The notes under the pieces are model-generated. The model had not been told where the DNA came from. It saw only the letters and a list, made by a program, of their open reading frames with translations, and searched no databases. The position numbers and the translations under genes were made by a program. Positions 28,764 through 35,380 of a stretch of 35,380 nucleotides of DNA are shown in pieces (position 1 is the first letter of the stretch; the number at the start of each line of letters is the position of its first letter). Where the stretch lies: the NCBI RefSeq assembly GCF_000496755.2, contig NZ_AYKS02000002.1:1-35380 (forward strand), written 5' to 3'. The DNA is from Serratia sp. DD3. GTDB lineage: Bacteria; Pseudomonadota; Gammaproteobacteria; Enterobacterales; Enterobacteriaceae.

Positions 28764-31700
28764 TTAGACCTCCACCTCACCAAGCAGATAATGATGGTGA
28801 TTGTGCACATGGGTGATAATACGGCACATTTCATCCAGCTCTGCGGGTGCTTGTTCAAGCTGACCGTGGCTGTTTATTTTCAGTTGGTAGACATTACCGT
28901 CCTGACGCACACTGACCTGCGAGCCCTCCACCAAGAAACCCGGGTTACTGCTGTTGGCAAAGTCCTGTGGCAAATTGAACACGGTAACCTTGTCTTTGTA
29001 TGGCTTACCCTGCCATGGACAGAACTGGGCACAGTTACCGCATTCGTTACAATAAGAATCCAGATGCAGTGTTTGGAAGCGATCATGGAAACCAGGAATG
29101 GCAATCGACACGTTGGCACGGTTAGGGCAAACATCGACACATTTGCTACAAATGTAATTACATTCCAGACAACGTTCTGCTTCCTGGGCCACAAAAGCGT
29201 CACGCTCACTCTTATCTACCATCGTGACCGAAATAACCCCTTTACGGCGATACACCTCGGCAGGATCAACATTCGACCAATATTTGTCGGCATGGTGAGA
29301 TTTAATATTCTCCCGAGCCAGTACCACGTCGGTGGCCTTACGTGCGGTACCTATTGCCGCAACAATGGATGACGGGCCACTCTGAACATCACCAATCAGG
29401 AACACATCTGACCGAGTGGTTTCACCCGTGGCGATATTGACCTGTGGGTAGCCCTCGGCATCCAGCGGTATTCCCAGCTTGCGCAGCACTTCGCCATCAG
29501 CTTGTTCACCAATGGCGGTGATCAGGGTATCAACATGCAAGGTGACGGTTTTATCGGTGGCCACTGGGCGGCAACGCCCCTTCTCATCGGGCTTGCCGAG
29601 GATCATTACTCTGGCCGTCAACTTCCCATCGGCATCAAAACGCTCTGGGTTGGTGAGGAACATAAATTGCACACCATCTTCTACCGCTTCCAGATACTCT
29701 TCACGATAGGCTGGCATTTCATTCAGCGTACGACGATAAAGCACCGTGACCTTTTCCACACCCGGTACTTTCAGTGCAGCCCGTGCACAATCCATGGCGG
29801 TGTTACCGGCCCCCACTACCGCAACATGCTTGCCGAGGTTGGACAACTGCCCTTGATTGTAACTGCGCAGGAATGGCAATGATTTATGTACATTGCGGTT
29901 ATCACCCGCCAACTGTACGCCACTGTTTTTATCTGTACCGATACCGACAAAGACATACTCAAAACCTTGCTGTTGCAGCTTGTCTACCGTCAAATCAGGG
30001 TCACAGCCATAAACAAACTTCACCCCGTGTGCAGCAACAAAATCGATATCTTGCTCAATCAGCTCAGCCGGAATACGGAACTGTGGAATGATATTTTTCA
30101 CCACACCACCGGCATTGGCCTCGCGCTCAAACAGGGTCACCTGATAACCGGCACGCGCCAGGAAGTAACCGGCCGACAGACCTGCCGGGCCCGCCCCTAA
30201 CACCGCGACGGGGCGTTTGCTGCCCACGCCAGCAGGCTTATGCCAACGGCGTTTATACTCATCCCAGCCTTTTTCCAAGGCGACCTTTTTCAGATCACGA
30301 ATATTTAACGCACTGTCATAGTCAAGGCGGGTACAGTTATATTGGCACTGGTGATCACAAATATGCCCGGTGATAGCAGGTAACGCGTTGCGTTGGTAGA
30401 TAACCCCCAAGGCATCGGCATAACGCTGTTCACCCATCAAACGAATATATTCTGGAATATCCTGTTTGATCGCACAGGCAGTAATGCAAGGCGCTACATA
30501 GCAATCGATCATCGGCAATGGTCCGCCAGCATCAATGCTGTCATTAGACTTCCAGTGTTTTTGCGTGTACTCCATGCTGACCGCTTTGTCTGCCAATGCA
30601 TTCAGCTTGTTCACATCAATACGCGCCATATTCCAGCATTCGGACTCATCCAGCTCTTTCATGCACTCTACCTGGCGCAAATAACCGCCCGGCTTCAGCA
30701 AATCAGTCGCCATGGTGATGGGTCGAATACCGGTTTCAAAAATATCGCGGATATTAAACTTGCTGGCCCCGCCAGAATAGGAGATCGGCAATTCACCGTT
30801 AAATTCACGGGATAGTACTGCAGCCACATTGATAGAAAGCGGAAATAGCGCACGACCAGACATATACATCTCTTCGCCAGGTAGTGCCCCTTTATGGTTA
30901 ATCGTTCCCAAAGTGTTGGTCAATTTGACCCCGAAGCCCAGCTGCTGCTGTTTACCGAGATCCGCCAAGCGGTGCAACATGGCCAGTGCTTGTTCCAGTT
31001 TAAGATCGTGCTCGAAAGATTCCTCTTTCAACCCGACATAATCAAAACCACAGGTATCTAAAATGGAGCGGACCCGTGAGTAACCCAGCAGTGTTGGGTT
31101 TAATTTTACAAAGGTATTGAGGTGTTTCTCTTCCAGCATATAGCGACAAATGGCTTCAATTTCATTCGGCGGGCAACCATGCATGGTAGACAGTGTGACA
31201 CCATGGACCATGCGAGCGGGGATATGGCCAGGTAACTGATTTAATGCGCTACGTTGAGAGGTTAAAGCAAAGCGATTAATAAACTCATCATTAGCCACCC
31301 ATTTGCTGAGGATCTTTTCATACTCGGCAAACTTCGGATGCTGGGCTGAATCCATCATATTATGAATAAAGTCCTGCATCGGAGCTTGTTTAATCCCTTC
31401 CAGGTTGTAGCCTACGCTCATATTGAAGATAAAGGATTTGCTTTCACCTGGGGAGCGAGGATCAAACATCTCTTCCAACAAATGCAAGACAAACCAGGCT
31501 TTCAAATATTCATCATAGGCTTTAAGCAAGGTAAATTCGGTAGACCACTCGGTATTAAAGCATTCATCTTCTGCATCAATACAAGGCTTTTCAATCTCCA
31601 AGCGGTCGAGGATTTGTACCGTTTTTAACTCGATAAACCGCCCACCGGTCAGCCAGGCGACGATGATATTCTGCGCCAATTGCGTATGAGGCCCAGCGGC

Positions 31701-31871
31701 TGGACCTAAGGGGGTTTCACAACTTTCGCTGAAGACTTTGATCTTTCGATCGTCACGTTTGCGATAGAACTGCTGCTCAGGTATGCCAAAGATAGAACGG
31801 TTCTCGTGGTACTCATCAAAAATACGAGTTAACAGCGCCTGGAACGGAACGGGACGCATTATATCTCCCAT
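28764..31871 (-). CDS. ygfK: YgfK, multidomain FAD/Fe-S oxidoreductase
   Basis: This protein of 1035 residues (E. coli YgfK 1032) is often labelled a putative selenate reductase subunit. The N-terminal part (about 1-440) looks like a dihydroorotate-dehydrogenase/PreA-type barrel (VHGVTLSTMHGCPPNEIEAI, FGVKLTNTLGTINHKGALPG). A GltD-like half follows. It has Cys-rich motifs CYVAPCITACAIKQDIPEYI (about 456) and CDHQCQYNC (about 501), FAD loop GAGPAGLSAG (about 556), NAD(P) loop VVGAGNTAMDCARAA (about 685), and GDVQSGPSSIVAAIGTAR. The C-terminus has two [4Fe-4S] motifs, CLECNYICSKCVDVCPNRA (about 901) and CNECGNCAQFCPW (about 940). It probably moves electrons between NAD(P)H or another carrier and the XdhD/YgfM pair. 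A ribosome site (AAGGAG, 8 nt) supports ATG 31871. Its promoter is a sigma-54 type. Confidence 0.95.
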   Translation of the reverse strand: MGDIMRPVPFQALLTRIFDEYHENRSIFGIPEQQFYRKRDDRKIKVFSESCETPLGPAAGPHTQLAQNIIVAWLTGGRFIELKTVQILDRLEIEKPCIDAEDECFNTEWSTEFTLLKAYDEYLKAWFVLHLLEEMFDPRSPGESKSFIFNMSVGYNLEGIKQAPMQDFIHNMMDSAQHPKFAEYEKILSKWVANDEFINRFALTSQRSALNQLPGHIPARMVHGVTLSTMHGCPPNEIEAICRYMLEEKHLNTFVKLNPTLLGYSRVRSILDTCGFDYVGLKEESFEHDLKLEQALAMLHRLADLGKQQQLGFGVKLTNTLGTINHKGALPGEEMYMSGRALFPLSINVAAVLSREFNGELPISYSGGASKFNIRDIFETGIRPITMATDLLKPGGYLRQVECMKELDESECWNMARIDVNKLNALADKAVSMEYTQKHWKSNDSIDAGGPLPMIDCYVAPCITACAIKQDIPEYIRLMGEQRYADALGVIYQRNALPAITGHICDHQCQYNCTRLDYDSALNIRDLKKVALEKGWDEYKRRWHKPAGVGSKRPVAVLGAGPAGLSAGYFLARAGYQVTLFEREANAGGVVKNIIPQFRIPAELIEQDIDFVAAHGVKFVYGCDPDLTVDKLQQQGFEYVFVGIGTDKNSGVQLAGDNRNVHKSLPFLRSYNQGQLSNLGKHVAVVGAGNTAMDCARAALKVPGVEKVTVLYRRTLNEMPAYREEYLEAVEDGVQFMFLTNPERFDADGKLTARVMILGKPDEKGRCRPVATDKTVTLHVDTLITAIGEQADGEVLRKLGIPLDAEGYPQVNIATGETTRSDVFLIGDVQSGPSSIVAAIGTARKATDVVLARENIKSHHADKYWSNVDPAEVYRRKGVISVTMVDKSERDAFVAQEAERCLECNYICSKCVDVCPNRANVSIAIPGFHDRFQTLHLDSYCNECGNCAQFCPWQGKPYKDKVTVFNLPQDFANSSNPGFLVEGSQVSVRQDGNVYQLKINSHGQLEQAPAELDEMCRIITHVHNHHHYLLGEVEV

Positions 31872-31911
31872 AACTTAATCTCCTTGTGACGAAATGCCTG
31901 AATAATGAGAA

Positions 31912-31925
31912 TCGGTTAAAACCGA
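31912..31925. promoter_or_regulatory. Short dyad in the ygfK leader
   Basis: TCGGTT-AA-AACCGA is a perfect palindrome located 41-54 bp before the ygfK ATG and downstream of its predicted transcript start. It could be an operator or a leader hairpin. Evidence is limited to the symmetry. Confidence 0.35.
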
Positions 31926-31956
31926 ATGGCAGTTTTTGACCTTGGTTAGTCATACA

Positions 31957-31976
31957 TGCAGCAACAATCAGGCCAA
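31957..31976 (-). promoter_or_regulatory. Sigma-54 (-24/-12) promoter of ygfK-ssnA-ygfM-xdhD
   Basis: On the minus strand the site reads TTGGCCTGATTGTTGCTGCA. GG and GC are 10 nt apart, 11 of 13 consensus positions match, and 16 of 20 bases equal the xdhA element at 15421-15440. The predicted start near 31950 gives a leader of about 79 nt. The match to xdhA covers both conserved blocks, and the differences fall mainly in the N4 spacer, as expected for selected promoter elements. Confidence 0.78.
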
Positions 31977-32038
31977 ATTTTCTGATAACTTTTGTGTTGG
32001 ATTAAATTCGTGAGGCAGTTCTAATTGTTATTTTTATT

Positions 32039-32054
32039 TGTGAGGAGCCTCACA
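32039..32054. promoter_or_regulatory. crp site: CRP (cAMP receptor protein) site
   Basis: TGTGA-GGAGCC-TCACA is an exact match to the CRP core TGTGA-N6-TCACA. Its centre is about 96 bp upstream of the predicted ygfK start and about 395 bp before yqeC. CRP is known to modulate several sigma-54 promoters, often negatively. Here it could link purine use to carbon status. Confidence 0.7.
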
Positions 32055-32187
32055 GATGCAAATAAGAATGAAAATCAGTGATAACAGACCATTAACCTGA
32101 AAATGTCACCGGATAACCTCAATTATCAAAAAAAAATTCTCGCCTATCACTTTGATACACCCTTGAAACGCTACCTGGTAATACAGG

Positions 32188-32229
32188 TTGGCATGATGCT
32201 GATTAACTCACTGTTGCGCATCATGCCAA
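32188..32229. promoter_or_regulatory. 12-bp inverted repeat, possible enhancer or operator
   Basis: TTGGCATGATGC (32188-32199) and GCATCATGCCAA (32218-32229) are perfect inverted copies with arm centres 30 bp apart. Each arm also contains its own palindrome of the form GCAT-N-ATGC. The dyad centre is about 260 bp upstream of the predicted ygfK start. That is a normal enhancer distance for a sigma-54 activator. A long-loop RNA hairpin is the alternative. Confidence 0.5.
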
Positions 32230-32441
32230 ATTGGCTGACGTTTAAAATAGCGCCCTATTCATTGCCCTGTTCAGATAAACTCGATACTATTTTGTGAGCG
32301 CAATCGATAAAATATAAATAATTTTCAAAATCTCGACTGCATCAACAAATAATTATTATTAAATCGCCAATTGAAAATAAAACACGGCATATTAGCTTTT
32401 ATTACTGCGTATTATTTTTTATCGCTGCCAAAAGGAGACTT

Positions 32442-33221
32442 ATGCCACCAGATCTAAAGGCGCTATTTGCCGAGGAGTATCATCGCCTCGATAACGGTGA
32501 ACCTCTGTTGATAAGCCTGATTGGTGCCGGGGGGAAAACCAGTTCCTTGTATTGGCTGGCGCGCACCTTCTATCAACAAGGCAAACGTGTCCTGTTGACT
32601 ACCACCACCAAAATGTATCGTCCTGCTGCGGAAAACTATCATCATCTGTTATTAGGCGCGCCCCCCACCATAAGTCGAGAGCCGGCTATCACTGCCTGGT
32701 TCTGTCAATATCAGCCGCAAGATAACAAGGTTAGCGGGCCAACTGCCGAATGGCTTGATGAGATCAAACAACGTGACCTGTTTGACGTTATTTTGGTGGA
32801 GGCCGATGGCTCGAAAGGTTTACCGCTGAAAGCCCCGGCAAGGCATGAACCTTGCATTCCTGATAGTAGTGATTGTGTGATTGCATTAACCGGAGGGCAA
32901 GTGATCGACCAACCCGCTAATCCGCAGCAGATCCAACGTTGGGAGATCTTCTCTGCCCTCACCGGGGTGGGCGCGGGTGAACGGCTGGATCTGCAAGTGT
33001 TCGGCAGGCTGATCGCTCATCCAGAAGGCATGTTCAAAGGCACTCCGCCGCAAGCGCGACGCATCTGGCTGATTAATCAGTTTTATCATTATGATAATCA
33101 ACCCGCTCCCGCTTGGCAGGCGTTATTGCAAAATGCGCCAACCCTCAGTGCCATCTGGTTTGGTGCGGTGCAGGAAACCCCGGCGATCACCCACTATTTA
33201 CAACGTAATTCTACTTTCTAG
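32442..33221 (+). CDS. yqeC: YqeC, molybdenum-hydroxylase cofactor biosynthesis protein
   Basis: This protein of 259 residues (E. coli YqeC about 256) belongs to a family found only with selenium-dependent molybdenum hydroxylase clusters. It is annotated as a putative selenium-dependent hydroxylase accessory protein. Near the N-terminus is a P-loop-like motif, LIGAGGKTSSLYWLA (residues 27-41, GAGGKTS at 28-34), then LLTTTTKMY and VEADGSKGLPLKAP, which suggest nucleotide binding. The C-terminal part shows the conserved GMFKGTPPQARRIWLINQ segment. The molecular reaction is not established. AAGGAG sits 4 nt before the ATG. yqeB follows by 18 bp, so the two are co-transcribed, divergent from ygfK. 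Confidence 0.92.
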   Translation: MPPDLKALFAEEYHRLDNGEPLLISLIGAGGKTSSLYWLARTFYQQGKRVLLTTTTKMYRPAAENYHHLLLGAPPTISREPAITAWFCQYQPQDNKVSGPTAEWLDEIKQRDLFDVILVEADGSKGLPLKAPARHEPCIPDSSDCVIALTGGQVIDQPANPQQIQRWEIFSALTGVGAGERLDLQVFGRLIAHPEGMFKGTPPQARRIWLINQFYHYDNQPAPAWQALLQNAPTLSAIWFGAVQETPAITHYLQRNSTF

Positions 33222-33239
33222 GTTATTGATGAGGTCAGC

Positions 33240-34829
33240 ATGAATATCTTCGCCACCGCGGCGCAACTTGAAGAAGAAAACCGACCCTTTGCACTAGCCC
33301 AGATTATTGAAAGCCGGGGCTCTACACCGCGCCACTCGGCACAAATGCTGGTGATGGCGGATGGTCGCACGGTAGGTACTATTGGTGGCGGTATGATTGA
33401 GCGCTTGGTGATTGAACAAGCGATTGAAGCCATTACAGAACGCAAAGCCAGAGTTTTCCATGGTCGCATGGCGCGTACCGGGCAAGATGCGGTGGGTTCT
33501 GATTGTGGGGGGGCGATGTCGGTTTATATTGATGTACATGGTTTGCGTCCACGTCTGGTGTTGATCGGTGCTGGGCACGTTAACCGCGCTATCGCCAACG
33601 CCGCCAAGCCGTTAGGATTTGATATTCATGTCGCTGATATCTATCCCGCTAGCCTAGAGCCGGCTCTGTTCCCACCGGGTTCGACATTGGTTCATGGCGA
33701 AACATTTCCTGATGCCATCAACAAAATGAATATCACCGCCGATAACTTTGTGATTATCGCCACCAACAATCAGGATTGTGAAGCCTTGAACGTGCTGATC
33801 AAGCACCCCGTACGCTATCTGGGGCTATTAGCCAGCCGCCGTAAAGTACAGACCTTCACCCAGTTGCTTAAACAGCAAGGCACCAGTGAAGATGAACTCG
33901 CCCGGTTACATGCACCTATCGGTTACAACATCGGTGCGGAAACCCCGGAAGAAATTGCCATCAGTGTTCTAGCCGAACTGCTGCAAGTACGTCATCAGGC
34001 TGCGGGCGGGCTGATGAAAGACGACATCAGATTAAGCCGGCAAAAGCTGGTGGTGATCCGTGGTGCCGGAGATATCGCCACCGGCGTCGCCCTGCGGCTT
34101 TATCATGCTGGTTTTCAAATCGTGATGTTGGATGTCGCCCAGCCCACAGCTATCCGCCGCAGCGTCGCCTTTGCTCAGGCGATGTTTGATGGTTCAACCT
34201 GCGTAGAAGGTGTTACCGCTCGGGTGGCAAAAGATGTCAATGAGGCCTTTGATTTCATCAACCAAGGTGAAATCGCGCTGCTGGTGGATGAAGAGGCCCA
34301 CAGTCTGAAACAGCTCAACCCACGTTTTCTGGTGGATGCCATTCTGGCCAAGCAGAATCTGGGGACCCAGCGCAACATGGCCCCGATTACCATTGCCCTC
34401 GGCCCAGGATTTAATGCTGGTCATGATTGTGATGCAGTCATTGAGACTAACCGCGGACACAACCTCGGCCGGGTGATTTATCAAGGTTATGCTCACCCCA
34501 ATACCGGTATCCCCGGTGATATTGGTGGTCATACTCTCCGCCGGGTAATCCGCGCCCCCGCTGACGGACTAATGCAGTGCCATGTAGCCTTAGGTGACCT
34601 GGTACAAGAGGGAGAGATTATCGCTCACTGTGGCGAAGCACCCGTCATCGCCCCGATTAGCGGTATGGTCAGGGGATTACTGCAGCAAGGCTTAGCAACC
34701 CAGGCAGGCAGCAAAATCGGTGATATCGACCCCCGAGGTATCGAAGCGGATTACACCACCGTCTCCGATAAAGCACGCGCCATCGCCGGTGCAGTACTAG
34801 AAGCCATGCTAAAACTCAACCGCCAATAA
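33240..34829 (+). CDS. yqeB: YqeB, XdhC/CoxI-type maturation factor for molybdenum hydroxylases
   Basis: YqeB (529 residues, E. coli 541) joins two parts. Residues 1-250 are an XdhC/CoxI-type maturation domain, with RGSTPRHSAQMLVMADGRTV, IGGGMIE and the Rossmann loop LVLIGAGHVNRAIA near 107; such proteins insert the sulfido ligand into the molybdenum cofactor. Residues about 265-529 form the YqeB-specific domain, with a second nucleotide-type loop VVIRGAGDIATGVALRLYHAG near 269 and the ALGPGFNAGHDCDAVIETNRGH segment. The latter is restricted to selenium-linked hydroxylase systems. The C-terminus is shorter than in E. coli. GAGG precedes the ATG by 5 nt. Its likely clients are XdhD and possibly XdhABC. 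Confidence 0.94.
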   Translation: MNIFATAAQLEEENRPFALAQIIESRGSTPRHSAQMLVMADGRTVGTIGGGMIERLVIEQAIEAITERKARVFHGRMARTGQDAVGSDCGGAMSVYIDVHGLRPRLVLIGAGHVNRAIANAAKPLGFDIHVADIYPASLEPALFPPGSTLVHGETFPDAINKMNITADNFVIIATNNQDCEALNVLIKHPVRYLGLLASRRKVQTFTQLLKQQGTSEDELARLHAPIGYNIGAETPEEIAISVLAELLQVRHQAAGGLMKDDIRLSRQKLVVIRGAGDIATGVALRLYHAGFQIVMLDVAQPTAIRRSVAFAQAMFDGSTCVEGVTARVAKDVNEAFDFINQGEIALLVDEEAHSLKQLNPRFLVDAILAKQNLGTQRNMAPITIALGPGFNAGHDCDAVIETNRGHNLGRVIYQGYAHPNTGIPGDIGGHTLRRVIRAPADGLMQCHVALGDLVQEGEIIAHCGEAPVIAPISGMVRGLLQQGLATQAGSKIGDIDPRGIEADYTTVSDKARAIAGAVLEAMLKLNRQ

Positions 34830-34836
34830 CCACCAC

Positions 34837-34855
34837 GGGCCAACACCGTTGGCCC
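34837..34855 (+). terminator. Hairpin after yqeB
   Basis: GGGCCAAC and GTTGGCCC form a perfect 8-bp stem with a 3-nt loop, 7 bp after the yqeB stop. No T-run follows (AAGTTCCGTC), so it is a weak intrinsic terminator at best. Confidence 0.5.
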
Positions 34856-34902
34856 AAGTTCCGTCATCCTTTAAATTGCTGCAGTTGTTCACCTCCTCCC
34901 TA

Positions 34903-35380
34903 AGGCCCACCCGTTAGGCCCACGGCCAGTAGTGTTGATGAACGCCCACAAAATTAACAGACGCCTCCGTGCTGAGGAGTTCACAGTGGTTGACGCCATT
35001 GAAGGCGCTGAACGCAGCTACGGCACATAGGCAAACTCGCCAAGGACACCCCTAACCTCACCCGTTAGGCCCACGACCAGTAGTGTTAAATCTGTTCCTG
35101 ACAGACAAATTCTCACAAAATTAACAAACGCCCCCGTGCTGAAGAGTTCACAGTGGTTGACGCCATTGAAGGCGCTGAACGCAGCTACGGCACATAGGCA
35201 AACTCGCCAAGGACACCCCTAACCTCACCCGTTAGGCCCACGACCAGTAGTGTTAAATCTGTTCCTGACAGACAAATTCTCACAAAATTAACAAACGCCC
35301 CCGTGCTGAAGAGTTCACAGTGGTTGACGCCATTGAAGGCGCTGAACGCAGCTACGGCACATAGGCAAACTCGCCAAGGA
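34903..35380. repeat. Tandem array of a 167-bp repeat, continuing past the window
   Basis: Three head-to-tail copies are visible: a shorter, diverged unit (34910-35060, 151 bp) and two apparently identical 167-bp units (35061-35227 and 35228-35380, cut by the window end). Marker strings recur at fixed spacing, such as TCACAGTGGTTGACGCC at 34981, 35148 and 35315. The full units contain the small hairpin CCTAAC-N7-GTTAGG and GCC-ATTGAA-GGC. One minus-strand frame stays open for about 64 codons across a unit, but it lacks a clear start. The period is not a multiple of 3, so a single repetitive protein is unlikely. No known repeat family is recognised. The array forms the right edge of the purine island. 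Confidence 0.9.

Larger units (their letters stand above)
31872..32441. other. Divergent control region between ygfK and yqeC
   Basis: These 570 bp hold no supported gene. From left to right they contain a short dyad in the ygfK leader (31912-31925), a sigma-54 promoter for ygfK, a perfect CRP core (32039-32054) and a 12-bp inverted repeat (32188-32229). A very A/T-rich stretch precedes yqeC. In E. coli mocA (ygfJ) lies between yqeC and ygfK; no sequence resembling it is present here. Confidence 0.7.

Noticed and set aside
28791..29372. A 193-codon plus-strand frame opposite ygfK
   Set aside because: It is antisense to the conserved Fe-S region of ygfK and has no family likeness, so it is a shadow frame.
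32103..32297. A 64-codon plus-strand frame between ygfK and yqeC
   Set aside because: No ribosome site, no recognisable family, no likeness to MocA, and it overlaps the perfect inverted repeat and lies close to the CRP site. It is more likely regulatory DNA.
34903..35380. CRISPR array
   Set aside because: The repeats are 151-167 bp and directly adjoining, with no short repeat/unique spacer pattern.

Overview
The window comes from a member of the Enterobacterales. The core genes (lolCDE, nagK, cobB, mfd) and the purine genes (xdhABC, ygfK-ssnA-ygfM-xdhD, xanQ-guaD-ghxQ, yqeBC) all read as close homologues of the E. coli proteins. The Mfd and CobB sequences look closer to the Yersinia/Budvicia side of the order than to E. 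coli. This is a judgement from remembered sequences, and the genus is not resolved.

Layout. (1) 1-1937: right part of an IS66-family element (end of tnpB, whole tnpC, right terminal repeat), followed by gene-poor sequence with small coding-like scraps. (2) 2301-5702: a 1133-residue M10 (serralysin-type) zinc metalloprotease with three large RTX/calcium-binding modules. No type I secretion or inhibitor gene is beside it. (3) 6109-11137, minus strand: the conserved block lolC-lolD-lolE-nagK-cobB, with mfd divergent at 11671-15150, as in E. coli once ycfT is left out. (4) 15482-34829: a purine-catabolism and molybdenum-hydroxylase island placed directly after mfd. It holds xdhABC (+), xanQ-guaD-ghxQ (-), ygfK-ssnA-ygfM-xdhD (-) and the divergent maturation pair yqeC-yqeB (+). 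(5) 34903-35380: a tandem array of a 167-bp repeat that runs off the right end.

How the genes work together. XanQ and GhxQ import xanthine and guanine/hypoxanthine. GuaD deaminates guanine to xanthine, and XdhABC oxidises hypoxanthine/xanthine. XdhD, YgfM, YgfK and SsnA form the second set, known from the selenium-dependent molybdenum hydroxylase clusters and tied in gut bacteria to anaerobic purine/urate breakdown. YqeB and YqeC are the maturation factors of that enzyme class. mocA (ygfJ), which lies between yqeC and ygfK in E. coli, is absent from that position here. So are ygeWXY, hyuA and the regulator ygeV/xdhR.

The most notable regulatory signal is a pair of near-identical sigma-54 (-24/-12) promoters, one before xdhA and one before ygfK, matching at 16 of 20 positions. 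They suggest that the two molybdenum-hydroxylase operons are switched on together by an enhancer-binding protein encoded elsewhere. A perfect CRP core and a 12-bp dyad lie in the ygfK/yqeC divergent region. XdhD keeps its N-terminal ferredoxin-like fold, but all eight iron-sulfur cysteines present in the neighbouring XdhC are replaced.
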